From Allofournierella massiliensis (GTDB taxonomy: Bacteria > Bacillota > Clostridia > Oscillospirales > Ruminococcaceae), in the NCBI RefSeq assembly GCF_004345265.1, contig NZ_SLUM01000001.1, positions 62,001 to 126,000 on the forward strand: a stretch of DNA of 64,000 bases. Direction: 5' to 3'. Both the position numbers and the translations under genes were made by a program. How positions within the stretch are numbered: position 1 is the stretch's first letter; each line of letters opens with the position of its first letter. Below are positions 7,941 through 15,728 of the stretch, in pieces. The notes below the pieces were generated by a model. The model was not told the DNA's origin, did no database searches, and was given only the letters and a program-made list of their open reading frames with translations.

Positions 7941-9410
7941 CTATACCCGCCAGAACACTTCCAGCCGCCGGTTGCCGGTTTCATCCGGCGGCCAGACCAC
8001 GATTTTTTCGATCAGCGCCGCCGCCAGCTCCCGGCCGGGCGGGAGAGGGTCGGGCGGTGCATCGGGCGGGAACCGGGAATTCTCCGGGGAAGGCTGCGGG
8101 GCTTCCGTCAGCCGCAGCCGGGCCAGCAGCTCGGTGCGCAAAGCGGAAAATTCTTCTTCCTCCAGCAGCCCGGCGGCTTTGTCCTGATAGAGCCTTGCCA
8201 GCGCCTGCCGCAGCCGCTGCCCGGCCCCCGCACCGGGCGGCGGGGCCTTGGCCGGGGGCGGAGGCAGGCTGGCCGCGGCCTCGAACAGGGCGTTTATCCG
8301 CCCGGCAATCAGCTTTTCCAGCTCCGCAAGGGGCAGATAGGGCTGGCCGCAGCAGGCCGCGGGGCTCCGGCGGGCGGTGCGGCAGCGAAAATACCGGGTG
8401 GGCAGGCCGTTTTTGGGCCGGTAGCCGGAGCGGGTCTGTTCCATTAAATGGCCGCACAGGCCGCACACCACCAGCCCCGCCAGCGGGTGGGGCGCGCCCG
8501 GTTTGCCCGAGCGGGCCCGGGCGGCAAGCAGCGCCTGCACCCGGTCGAATACCGCCCGGCTCACCAGCGGCGGCTGGCTGGCGGGGGCCACGATCCACCG
8601 CTCTTCGGGCAGGCGGCGGGTTTTGCTGCTCCGCCAGCTGATCCGCTCCACCCGGCCCTGCACCAGATCCCCCGCGTAGGTGCGGTTGGTGAGCATCCGG
8701 TGAACCGTGGCCTTGCTCCAGAGCCCGGGCCCGGGGGCTTTGCCCTGCGCCAGCGCCTTCGCGGCGGCGGGGGAGGGGATGCCCTCGGCGTTCAAACGCC
8801 GGGCGATGGCCGCGCACCCCAGGCCGGAAAGGGCAAGGGCAAAGATGCGCACCACCACCGGCGCGGCGGCTTCGTCCGGCAAAAGATGCCCCCTGCAGGC
8901 CGGGTCCTTCCGGTAGCCGTAGAGCGCGCCGCTGGCGATGCTGCACCCCTGCCGCCGCTTGTGGGTGAGCACCGCCCGCACGTTGGCGGAAAGATCCTCC
9001 AGATACCACTCGTTCATCAAGCCATAGATCTGGCGGCTTTTCTTGCCGGCGGGGTCGGCGGTGTCCACATGATCCACCAGCGCCAGAAACCGCACACCCC
9101 ACAGGGGGAACAGACCGTGCAGGTATTTTTCCACCAGCTCCATGTCCCGGGTAAAGCGGGACTGGCTTTTGGCCAGAATCACGTCGATCTGCCCCGCGCG
9201 GGCGGCGGCGATCATCCGGTTAAAGGCCGGGCGATCCCGATCCGCGCCGGAGTAGTCCTCGTCGCAGTAGATCCCCTGCACCGCACAGCCCAGCCGGTCG
9301 GCCCAGGCCAGCAGCATGGAGCGCTGGTTCTGGATGCTTTCGCTCTCCGCTGTGCCTTCCAGCCCCTCGTCCTCCCGGCTCAGCCGGCAGTAGAGCGCCG
9401 CCCGCGTCAT
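7941..9410 (-). CDS. Large serine recombinase (integrase of the 9.9-kb element)
   Basis: A 489-residue site-specific recombinase starting at 9410, where its ATG overlaps the stop of the 45-residue gene upstream. The N-terminal resolvase domain begins ALYCRLSRED with catalytic Ser11, and carries SQSRFTRDMELVEKYLH near residue 90. A recombinase domain follows (GALYGYRKDP, IARRLNAEGIPSP, NRTYAGDLVQG). Then comes a zinc-ribbon (CGLCGHLMEQTRSGY, and a second Cys group CRTARRSPAACC), and a coiled-coil tail. This is the order of clostridial TndX/TnpX-type enzymes, which join attP and attB by a serine-phosphate intermediate. All expected blocks are intact, so it may still be active. Its position at the element edge supports it as the integrase. 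Confidence 0.93.
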   Translation of the reverse strand: MTRAALYCRLSREDEGLEGTAESESIQNQRSMLLAWADRLGCAVQGIYCDEDYSGADRDRPAFNRMIAAARAGQIDVILAKSQSRFTRDMELVEKYLHGLFPLWGVRFLALVDHVDTADPAGKKSRQIYGLMNEWYLEDLSANVRAVLTHKRRQGCSIASGALYGYRKDPACRGHLLPDEAAAPVVVRIFALALSGLGCAAIARRLNAEGIPSPAAAKALAQGKAPGPGLWSKATVHRMLTNRTYAGDLVQGRVERISWRSSKTRRLPEERWIVAPASQPPLVSRAVFDRVQALLAARARSGKPGAPHPLAGLVVCGLCGHLMEQTRSGYRPKNGLPTRYFRCRTARRSPAACCGQPYLPLAELEKLIAGRINALFEAAASLPPPPAKAPPPGAGAGQRLRQALARLYQDKAAGLLEEEEFSALRTELLARLRLTEAPQPSPENSRFPPDAPPDPLPPGRELAAALIEKIVVWPPDETGNRRLEVFWRV

Positions 9411-9544
9411 TGCTCCGGCTCCTGCTTTGGCGGGCGGGGGCTGCCCTCCTGCAGGGCCTCGGCCAGCCGGCGCACCGTCTGGGCCCGCTCCAGGTCGCCT
9501 TTGGCGCGGAAATGCTCCTCCAGAATGTAGTGAATGGACGCCAT
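9407..9544 (-). CDS. Small protein translationally coupled to the recombinase
   Basis: A 45-residue frame, MASIHYILEEHFRAKGDLER then AQTVRRLAEALQEG and a Pro/Gln/Glu-rich tail. The start at 9544 has GGGAGG seven bases upstream; another in-frame ATG at 9550 is too close to that site. Its stop codon overlaps the recombinase ATG (ATGA), so the two are cotranslated. The charged helical sequence has no motif I recognise. Small genes next to serine integrases can be directionality factors, but nothing in the sequence proves that here. Confidence 0.6.
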   Translation of the reverse strand: MASIHYILEEHFRAKGDLERAQTVRRLAEALQEGSPRPPKQEPEQ

Positions 9545-9741
9545 GTGCATTCCTCCCGTTCGATGGTTTTCGCGGCAGCTGCCGCCGTATCATCCTATGA
9601 AGCCCCCGGGCGGAAAAATGCGCAAAAAATGTGCGAAAGAGCCGGTCCGTTGTGCAGCCAACCGCAATAAAAGCCCCCGGGCAGTACAATAAGACCATGG
9701 ACCCGGCGAGACGGCCGGGCCGCATGGAAGGATGAAGCAAT

Positions 9742-10686
9742 ATGATGTTGGGACTTTACACACTTCCCCAATGGGTGCTGCTGTTTTTCAGTTACGGGTT
9801 TCTGGGCTGGGTCTGGGAGAGCGGGTATGTTTCGGTGCGTCAGAAGCACTGGGTGAACCGGGGCTTTCTGCACGGGCCGGTGATCCCCATCTACGGGTTC
9901 GGCGCGGTGGCCATTCTGGCCCTGTGCGCCCCGGTGGCGGGCAGCCTGCCGCTGCTGTTTTTCAGCGGCATGTTCTGGGCAACCGCGCTGGAATACGCCA
10001 CCGGCTGGGCCATGGAGCAGATGTTCCATGTGCGCTACTGGGATTACACCAATGAAAAATGGAACCTGAACGGGTATATCTGCCTGATGGCTTCCCTGTG
10101 CTGGGGGCTGTTCTCGGTGCTGCTGCTGCGGGGCATTCAGCCGCCGCTGGCAGGCATCATCACCGCCCTGAGCGGCCCGGCGGCAGCCATGCTGGCCGGT
10201 GCGCTGGCACTGGCCTTTGCGGCCGATGTGGCAGTGTCCACCCGGGAGGCGCTGGATCTGCGCCGGCTGCTGGAGCAGCTGAGCGCCAGCCGCCGCCAGA
10301 TTGCCCGGCTGGAACGCCGGCTGGAAATTGCGGGCGTGTTCTGGGAGCAGGACGTCCGGCAGGCGCTGAACGGCCTGCGCAGGGAGGGCGAGCAGGCCGC
10401 CGGGGCGATCAGCCTGCGGCTGGAAGCCGCCCGGGAACGCCGCCGCAAAATGCTGTGGCAGATGAGCCGCCAGCTGGAGCAGCTGCGCCGGGAGGGCAGG
10501 CTGCATCCGGGCCTTACCGGGCCGGAGCAGAAGGTCATCCAGCAGGAGCTGTCGGCCATGCACCGGCGCACCGACGATATGTATCTTCGGGCGGCCCGGG
10601 TGCTGCGGCGCAACCCCGGCTCCACCACCAGCCGGCACACCGAGGCCATGGAGGAGCTGCGCAGCCTGACCGGCAGCGAGGCATAA
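9742..10686 (+). CDS. CmpB-family putative ABC transporter permease-like membrane protein
   Basis: A 314-residue protein. The first 165 residues hold about five membrane segments with the family signatures FLGWVWESGYVSVRQKHWVNRGF, HGPVIPIYGFGA and ALEYATGWAMEQMFHVRYWDY. These match the PF06541 (ABC_trans_CmpB) proteins common in Firmicutes, whose transport role is poorly proven. The C-terminal half is a long, highly charged coiled coil (residues about 175-300, rich in Arg, Glu and Leu). The start at 9742 follows GGAAGG by ten bases. It sits inside the inserted element, divergent from the recombinase; substrate unknown. Confidence 0.85.
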   Translation: MMLGLYTLPQWVLLFFSYGFLGWVWESGYVSVRQKHWVNRGFLHGPVIPIYGFGAVAILALCAPVAGSLPLLFFSGMFWATALEYATGWAMEQMFHVRYWDYTNEKWNLNGYICLMASLCWGLFSVLLLRGIQPPLAGIITALSGPAAAMLAGALALAFAADVAVSTREALDLRRLLEQLSASRRQIARLERRLEIAGVFWEQDVRQALNGLRREGEQAAGAISLRLEAARERRRKMLWQMSRQLEQLRREGRLHPGLTGPEQKVIQQELSAMHRRTDDMYLRAARVLRRNPGSTTSRHTEAMEELRSLTGSEA

Positions 10687-10706
10687 CAGGCCATCATACA
10701 CACAAA

Positions 10707-10738
10707 CGGCGGGCCGAAAACGGCCCGCCGCTTCGTTG
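10707..10738 (+). terminator. Hairpin after the CmpB-like gene
   Basis: Arms CGGCGGGCCG and CGGCCCGCCG around AAAA; the downstream T content is weak (CTTCGTTG). Confidence 0.55.
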
Positions 10739-10763
10739 AGCCTGAAACACAGCGCGGGTGCTC

Positions 10764-10791
10764 TTGCAGCCCGCCGTACAGGGAGTATAAT
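10764..10791 (+). promoter_or_regulatory. Promoter of the Crp/Fnr regulator gene
   Basis: TTGCAG, a 16-bp spacer and TATAAT lie about 85 bp upstream of the start codon at 10877. Confidence 0.6.
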
Positions 10792-10876
10792 AAGGATGAA
10801 ACAGAACAATTTGAAACAGGGTTCGATTGGCTGGTATGGAAAACCGGCAGGGGATGTACAAAAAGGAGCGACCGGT

Positions 10877-11608
10877 ATGGAGACCGAACAAACCATGGAA
10901 CAACGGCTGGGAGTGGAGCTGGAGGAGCTGCGGCGCTGCATTCTGTTCCGCAACATGACCGATGAGGAGATTCGAAGCGCACTGGAGGCGGTTTCGGCCC
11001 GGCGGGCAGGCTATGCCCGGCGGGCGGTGATCGGGCAGGACGGCGACCCGCTGGAGGAGGTGGCGCTGATCCTTTCCGGCAACCTGCACCTGACCCACGC
11101 GGACGCGGCGGGCAACAGCAACCTGATGGACGTGCTGGGCCCCGGCGACACGCTGGGCGAATTGAACGCGGTGGGCGGCTACCGGCTGCACAGCACCATC
11201 ACCGCGGCCAGCGCCGCCGAGCTGCTGTTTTTCCGGGTGGACAGGCTGCTGCGGGCCAACCGGCTCACTGACCCGGGGCAGATCCGCTTTGTGCAGAACC
11301 TGACGCTGGCGGTGGCCCAGAAGGCCCAGCGGCTGACCAAAAAGCTGGAGGACAGCATCCGCCGCACCACCCGCGAGCGCCTGCAGGACTACCTGAGCGC
11401 CCAGTACCACAAGGCGGGCAGCCGCACCTTTGTGATCCCGCTGAACCGGCAGGATCTGGCGGATTTTCTGTTTGTGGATCGGAGCGCCATGTCCAACGAG
11501 CTGTGCAAGATGCGGGACGAGGGGCTTTTGAAGTTCGAGAAGAGCCGCTTCGAGCTGCTGGTGCAGATGCCCATCACCGACCACGAGCCGGACCCCAACG
11601 AGGAATAG
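10877..11608 (+). CDS. Crp/Fnr-family transcriptional regulator
   Basis: A 243-residue regulator starting at 10877 behind AAAAAGGAGCG; the longer frame crosses the promoter. Residues about 20-140 form a cyclic-nucleotide-binding-type beta barrel (ALILSGNLHLTHADAAGNSN, then VLGPGDTLGELNAVGG). A long dimer helix and a C-terminal winged helix follow, with LNRQDLADFLFVDRSAMSNELCKMRDEGLL as the recognition helix region. The Fnr-type four-cysteine iron-sulfur set is absent, so the effector is unknown. In other Clostridia such proteins answer redox, nitric oxide or fatty-acid stress. It lies near oleate hydratase and bile salt hydrolase in the same element, so control of those genes is possible. Confidence 0.88.
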   Translation: METEQTMEQRLGVELEELRRCILFRNMTDEEIRSALEAVSARRAGYARRAVIGQDGDPLEEVALILSGNLHLTHADAAGNSNLMDVLGPGDTLGELNAVGGYRLHSTITAASAAELLFFRVDRLLRANRLTDPGQIRFVQNLTLAVAQKAQRLTKKLEDSIRRTTRERLQDYLSAQYHKAGSRTFVIPLNRQDLADFLFVDRSAMSNELCKMRDEGLLKFEKSRFELLVQMPITDHEPDPNEE

Positions 11609-12111
11609 CATACAGAGCAGACGCCCCCGCGCCCATACAGCCGGGGGCTTTTTTTGTGGGGATACCGGCATTCTCTGCCGCGGGCTGCAGGGCCCCCTGG
11701 GCCGCGATTCAGGCTTCGAGTAGAGCAGGGCCCCTGCCTGCGGGCCTGCACCCGCTGGCGGGCACGGCAGGGGGCTGTGAGGGCATGGTGGAGAAAGGCG
11801 CCTGCGGCAACGAAAAAGTGCAGACAAAAAAGAACGCCTTCCCGAAGTTCGGAAAGGCGTTCTCTGTTTGTGTGTTCTATAAGTGTGGGGATGGCCCGGC
11901 GAGGGGTCAGTCCACCGCCCGCCGCCCCCGGGGCCAGAATGGAGAACAGCCCCACCCCCACCAGCGCGGCGCCGGCCAGCAGGCCGCTTTTGCCGTTCAC
12001 CGGCACAAAGGCCGGCTCGCTTTCGGGGGCGAATTCCGCCCGGGGCGGGCCGTCGTTCATGTAGTCCGCGCCGGTGTGGGGTCGAAAATCGGTGTAATTG
12101 GTTTCTTTCAT
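11389..12111 (-). CDS. Small putative membrane protein; C-terminal extent doubtful
   Basis: An excellent ribosome site (AGGAGG) lies eight bases before ATG at 12111, and the first 72 or so residues look real. They comprise a polar N-terminus (MKETNYTDFRPHTGADYMND) followed by one hydrophobic helix (SGLLAGAALVGVGLFSILAP). The frame then runs through the terminator at 11825-11862 and antisense into the Crp/Fnr gene, which is implausible coding. Either the true stop was lost by a frameshift near 11870-11900 or only the first part is meaningful. It follows the oleate hydratase by 74 bp. No function is recognised. Confidence 0.3.
   Translation of the reverse strand: MKETNYTDFRPHTGADYMNDGPPRAEFAPESEPAFVPVNGKSGLLAGAALVGVGLFSILAPGAAGGGLTPRRAIPTLIEHTNRERLSELREGVLFCLHFFVAAGAFLHHALTAPCRARQRVQARRQGPCSTRSLNRGPGGPAARGRECRYPHKKSPRLYGRGGVCSVCYSSLGSGSWSVMGICTSSSKRLFSNFKSPSSRILHSSLDMALRSTNRKSARSCRFSGITKVRLPALWYWALR
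11623..11655 (+). terminator. Terminator after the Crp/Fnr gene
   Basis: GCCCCCG...CGGGGGC stem followed by TTTTTTT. Confidence 0.8.
11825..11862 (-). terminator. Terminator on the minus strand downstream of the oleate hydratase unit
   Basis: GAACGCCTT...AAGGCGTTC stem followed, on the minus strand, by TTTTTTG. It ends the transcript that carries the oleate hydratase and the small membrane protein. Confidence 0.8.
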
Positions 12112-12185
12112 GGATGATTCCTCCTGAATTGGGTGGATGTGTGGGGGGGCGGCGGGCCCGGCGGGGTGCCGGGCCCGCTTTGGGG

Positions 12186-13961
12186 TCAGATCAGCTGGTA
12201 GCGGGCCAGCAGCTCCTCCAGCACGGTGCCCCGGAACTTGTCCAGCCCGGCGTGCAGGGCCAGCTTATAGGGCAGGGGCAGCTTCATGTCGGTGAGCTTG
12301 CGGCCATCCAGCAGGTAGTGGGTGGCGTTCAGCAGGCACCGCAGGTCGTAGGCGGAGCCGAACACCTCGGGCACGCCCCGCTCCACGTCCAGCAGGGTGT
12401 AGACCGCCTCCATGGCGGTGCGCACCGAGTATTCGGTGGTGAAGATGGTGTCGCGCCGGGTCTCGGCAAACTGGCCAAGGAAGGCGAAGTTCACGCAGCC
12501 CTCCGGCACCACCTGGGGCCGGTCGCCTGCGGCGCGGGGCATGAAGAAGGCGGTCACATAGGGCATCATGCAGGGAACGGTGGAGGCGGCCTCACGGGCC
12601 AGCAGCTCGATCTCGTTCTCGGGCACGCCCAGATGGTACAGCCACTCCATGCAGATCTCGGCGCCGGTGCATTCCGCCATGGGCTTGCCCACATAGTCGC
12701 CGGGTTCATCGGGGGAAAGGCCGTAGATCCAGCCCACCAGCTGGCCGGCCGGCTGGGCCTTGAAGTGGGGCTGCCGGTTGAAGGTCCAGCTCATCAGCCA
12801 GGCGGAGTCCTTTGCGGTCACGATGCCGCCGGTCACCACCCGCCCGGAATAGGGATCCCGGTGGCAGATCTTCTGCACATAGGAGGCGATGCGGTCGTCC
12901 AGCAGGGTGACGGTGGCGGATTCCCATTTGGTGGCCTGAATGTCGGAGCAGAAGGCGCCGGGGTTGCCGAAGGCGGGGTTCTGCACCGCCAGATTCTTCC
13001 ACAGCTCCCAGCTGCTGCCCTGGCCGTTCTCTACGGTCAGGCGGGGTGCTTCGTCGTTGGAGCCAAGGGCCGCGCCCTCGGTGCAGGAGCCGTTGGTCAC
13101 GAACACCAGATCGTTTTCGTCCAGCTCCCGGCTGCGGGGCTGGCCGTTCTGGACAAATTCCAGCCGGTGGGCCACCTTTTTGCCGGGCAAAAAGTGGAAC
13201 AGCACGTTGGTCACCTTGATGCCGTATTCAAACTGCATGCCCTCCTTTTTCAGGTATTCCACCAGCGGCAGAATCAGCGATTCGTACTGGTTGAAGCGGG
13301 TGAATTTGAGGGCGGAAAGATCGGGCAGGCCGCCGATGTGGTGCAGAAACCGGTGCAGATACAGCTTCATCTCCAGCGCCGAGTGCCATTTTTCAAAGGC
13401 GAACATGGTCTGCCAGTAAAGCCAGAAGTTGGAGGCGTAGAACTCGTCGCTGAACACCTCGTCGATGGTCTTGTTGTAAAGGTCCTCGTCCTTTGCGAAG
13501 AAGAGGGCCATCAGCTCCAGTGCCGCCGCGTCGCTCAGCCCGAAGCGGTTGCCGGTCTCGGCGCTTTCGCCCTGGTTCAGGGTGGCCCGGTTCAGCGAGA
13601 AGTTGGGGTCATCCTTGTTGAGCCAGTAGAATTCATCCAGCACGCTGGCGTTTTCCACCTCCAGCGAGGGGATGGACCGGTACAGATCCCACAGGCACTC
13701 GTAGTGGTCCTCCATCTCCCGGCCGCCCCGGATCACGAACCCCAGCTGGGGGTCCAGAATGCCGTCGCAGGCGCCGCCGGGCAGGGGCGATTCCTCTAAA
13801 ATGTGGATGCGCTCGCCGGGGATGCCGCCGTCCCGGATGAGGAAGGCCGCCGCCGAAAGGCTGGCAAGGCCGCCGCCCACCAGCCAGGCGGATTTGCCCT
13901 CGGCCTTTTTCGGGGTGCGGGGGCGGGCAAACGCTTCGTAGTTGCCGTTGCTGTAATACAT
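12186..13961 (-). CDS. Oleate hydratase (myosin-cross-reactive antigen family)
   Basis: A 591-residue FAD enzyme that adds water to the cis-9 double bond of oleate and related free fatty acids to give 10-hydroxy acids. The start at 13961 is fixed by AGGAGG eight bases upstream. The FAD fold begins with WLVGGGLASLSAAAFLIRDG (about residues 26-45), followed by HILEESPLPGGACDG. Other family blocks are present: VIRGGREMEDHYECLWDL, FAFEKWHSALEMKLYLHRF, NGSCTEGAALGS, DPYSGRVVTGGIVTAKDSAW and FAETRRDTIFTTEYSVRTAMEA. Length is normal for the family. In gut bacteria the enzyme detoxifies host or diet fatty acids. It is cargo of the inserted element, next to a bile salt hydrolase. Confidence 0.95.
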   Translation of the reverse strand: MYYSNGNYEAFARPRTPKKAEGKSAWLVGGGLASLSAAAFLIRDGGIPGERIHILEESPLPGGACDGILDPQLGFVIRGGREMEDHYECLWDLYRSIPSLEVENASVLDEFYWLNKDDPNFSLNRATLNQGESAETGNRFGLSDAAALELMALFFAKDEDLYNKTIDEVFSDEFYASNFWLYWQTMFAFEKWHSALEMKLYLHRFLHHIGGLPDLSALKFTRFNQYESLILPLVEYLKKEGMQFEYGIKVTNVLFHFLPGKKVAHRLEFVQNGQPRSRELDENDLVFVTNGSCTEGAALGSNDEAPRLTVENGQGSSWELWKNLAVQNPAFGNPGAFCSDIQATKWESATVTLLDDRIASYVQKICHRDPYSGRVVTGGIVTAKDSAWLMSWTFNRQPHFKAQPAGQLVGWIYGLSPDEPGDYVGKPMAECTGAEICMEWLYHLGVPENEIELLAREAASTVPCMMPYVTAFFMPRAAGDRPQVVPEGCVNFAFLGQFAETRRDTIFTTEYSVRTAMEAVYTLLDVERGVPEVFGSAYDLRCLLNATHYLLDGRKLTDMKLPLPYKLALHAGLDKFRGTVLEELLARYQLI

Positions 13962-14208
13962 AAAAAATACCTCCTGTGCCGGGGGGCAGGGCCCGTCCCG
14001 GCGGTAAAAAGAAAATGGATGGTACAAAAAGCGGGAGAACCCGGGCCTGCTTGCCCGTTTGCAGCAGCGCACAGCGTTTGCAGGAAAGGGAAAACCGGCA
14101 AGGCGCATCGCCTTCGACCTGTATTCATCATACGCTGAATGGGGGCGCAAAACGGTTTGCCAAACAACGGTTTTGGATTCTGCGCAAAAAAAGCCGGAAC
14201 AGGCAGAA

Positions 14209-14243
14209 AAAATCCCCCTGACCCGAAGGTCAGGGGGAAAGGG
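14209..14243 (-). terminator. Terminator of the bile salt hydrolase gene
   Basis: Minus-strand stem CCCCCTGACC/GGTCAGGGGG followed by ATTTTTTC, seven bases after the stop codon. Confidence 0.85.
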
Positions 14244-14250
14244 GATGCGT

Positions 14251-15225
14251 TCAGTTCAGGGCTTCGAAGCCGTGGCCGCCGGGCAGCGGCCAGCAGCACA
14301 GGGTGTTGGCCTCCAGCGGGGCCCGCAGCAGGCTTACCGCGTGGATGCGGCTGTTGTCGTAGGTCTTGAAGTAGTAGACGCCCCGGGCCGGGTCGGCACA
14401 GCAGGAGTAAAGGGTCAGGTCCGGCTTGCCCTCCGGGGTGATCACGCTGCCCCGCACCATGGCCACCGCGTCCAGAATGTGGAAGAACTGGTTCACCGCG
14501 TCGTCACCGGCGGCGTGCACCGAGTTGCATTTCAGGAAGGCCGCCCGCACGAACCGCCCCATGGGGGAGCAGTCGCCCGGCAGGCCGATGGCGCCCATGC
14601 CCTGCCCGTAGGGGGTGAGGGGAACGCCGGGGGCAAAGCGGTTTTCCGGCGGCGCGGCGGAAAGGGTCTGGTAGCCGGTCAGGTTGGCCAGCTGCACCGG
14701 GAAGGGCGGGTTGTTGGTGAGCACGCCCACCGGGTCCTCGTAAAGGCGGGAGCCCTCGGCGGTGACCTCCAGCACCAGCGCGCCGGTGCCGTCGGCAATG
14801 TGCCAGTGCAGCGGGGCCAGGGGGTAGCCCGGCGCGAAGGGGATGCCCAGCAGGTCGATGCCCTCCAGCATGGCGCGGGCTTCCTTCAGGGTGCGGCAGC
14901 TGCCCAGCACCAGCGGGATCAGCTCATAGGGGGCCACCGCGTCCGGCGCGGCCTGTTCGGCGGGAGTGTAGTAGGCGTTGCCGGGGAAGTTCAGCCCGGC
15001 CATGTACAGCCCGGCCTCGTTCATGGCCTCGGCGTACAGGGGCACGCCCCCGGCCACGGTGGCCATGCCGATCATGGCCAGATGGTGGGCCATCGCCGGG
15101 CGGCGGTGGAAGTGGAAGGCGAAGGAGCGGGGCGTTGCCACCACCTGCTGGCCGAAGGGCGTTTCCAGATCCAGATTGCGGCCGAACAGCGGATAGGGTG
15201 CGGAAAAAGCGATGCTTGTGCACAT
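14251..15225 (-). CDS. Bile salt hydrolase / choloylglycine hydrolase family
   Basis: A 324-residue N-terminal-nucleophile hydrolase that splits the amide bond of glycine- or taurine-conjugated bile acids. The nucleophile is Cys2, exposed after Met removal. Arg16 and Asp19 (FGRNLD), Asn79 (AGLNF), Asn172 (VGVLTNNP) and Arg224 (SPMGRF) match the catalytic set of characterised bile salt hydrolases. The AGLNFPGN and VGVLTNNP stretches favour bile salt hydrolase over penicillin V acylase. Start at 15225 follows AAGGAG by eight bases. No signal peptide: the enzyme is cytoplasmic. It has its own promoter and terminator, inside the inserted element. Activity toward particular bile salts is not deducible. 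Confidence 0.9.
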   Translation of the reverse strand: MCTSIAFSAPYPLFGRNLDLETPFGQQVVATPRSFAFHFHRRPAMAHHLAMIGMATVAGGVPLYAEAMNEAGLYMAGLNFPGNAYYTPAEQAAPDAVAPYELIPLVLGSCRTLKEARAMLEGIDLLGIPFAPGYPLAPLHWHIADGTGALVLEVTAEGSRLYEDPVGVLTNNPPFPVQLANLTGYQTLSAAPPENRFAPGVPLTPYGQGMGAIGLPGDCSPMGRFVRAAFLKCNSVHAAGDDAVNQFFHILDAVAMVRGSVITPEGKPDLTLYSCCADPARGVYYFKTYDNSRIHAVSLLRAPLEANTLCCWPLPGGHGFEALN

Positions 15226-15282
15226 AAGAATAGTCTCCTTGCGGCGTTGGCCGCGGTCTTGGGGGGATGTTACGTTAAGGTT

Positions 15283-15291
15283 AGTATATCA
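15283..15291 (-). promoter_or_regulatory. Extended -10 promoter of the bile salt hydrolase gene
   Basis: On the minus strand TGATATACT (TGn plus TATACT) lies about 60 bp upstream of the start codon; no good -35 is seen. Confidence 0.5.
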
Positions 15292-15358
15292 CATTTCAGG
15301 AAAAAATCCGTTGTTTGAAAAACGCCGACTAAAGCCGGTGTGGCACAAGAAAACGACG

Positions 15359-15467
15359 GTTCTGCCGTAGGATTTTGGCGCACAAAATGTTCAAAGGGGC
15401 GGGCAAGCCATCAAGGCTTGCGCCGCCCCTTTTCGCACTTTCTGCATCCAAAATCCTGGGGCAGAAC
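15359..15467. repeat. MITE-like hairpin element inside a 500-bp gene-free stretch
   Basis: The 503 bases from 15226 to 15728 hold no convincing gene. Within them a 109-bp element has terminal inverted repeats GTTCTGCCGTAGGATTTTGG and, on the other strand, GTTCTGCCCCAGGATTTTGG (18 of 20 identical). An inner stem AAGGGGCGG/CCGCCCCTT encloses AAGCC/GGCTT. A 102-codon plus-strand frame crosses it but lacks protein-like features. The element is probably a non-coding repeat. Confidence 0.65.
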
Positions 15468-15640
15468 TGCACAGCACCGGAAAAGAGCTGATTTTGATGG
15501 GAGTGCAAGGAAAAGACCCGCAGGCACCCTTGGTGGTTGTCAAGGGGCTTTGACGCTGCAATTCCGCAAAAACAGCCCTTTTCCGGCGTTGTTTTCTTAT
15601 GTCACGCCGGCTAACAAAAGGCGCTTTTTTAAGATGCAAA

Positions 15641-15704
15641 AAAAGTGAAACTCATTTTTAAAACGGGTGAAAAAAACGCCAAAATAAAAATGAGTTTCAC
15701 TTTT
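15641..15704 (-). terminator. Perfect 20-bp inverted repeat after the TOPRIM-like gene
   Basis: AAAAGTGAAACTCATTTTTA at 15641-15660 is matched exactly by its complement at 15685-15704, with a 24-base loop. On the minus strand it is followed by a T-run, so it can end the ATPase/TOPRIM transcript. Its length and AT-richness also fit the edge of an imported module. Confidence 0.65.
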
Positions 15705-15728
15705 GAAAGGCATTAACTGCAACTTGTA

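Noticed and set aside
7941-9740. Longer recombinase start at 9740
   Set aside because: The extra 110 residues overlap the coupled 45-residue gene and the upstream promoter region; the resolvase domain begins at 9410.
15340-15648. 102-codon plus-strand protein
   Set aside because: It crosses the hairpin repeat at 15359-15467 and has no protein-like features; it is best seen as repeat sequence with an open frame.
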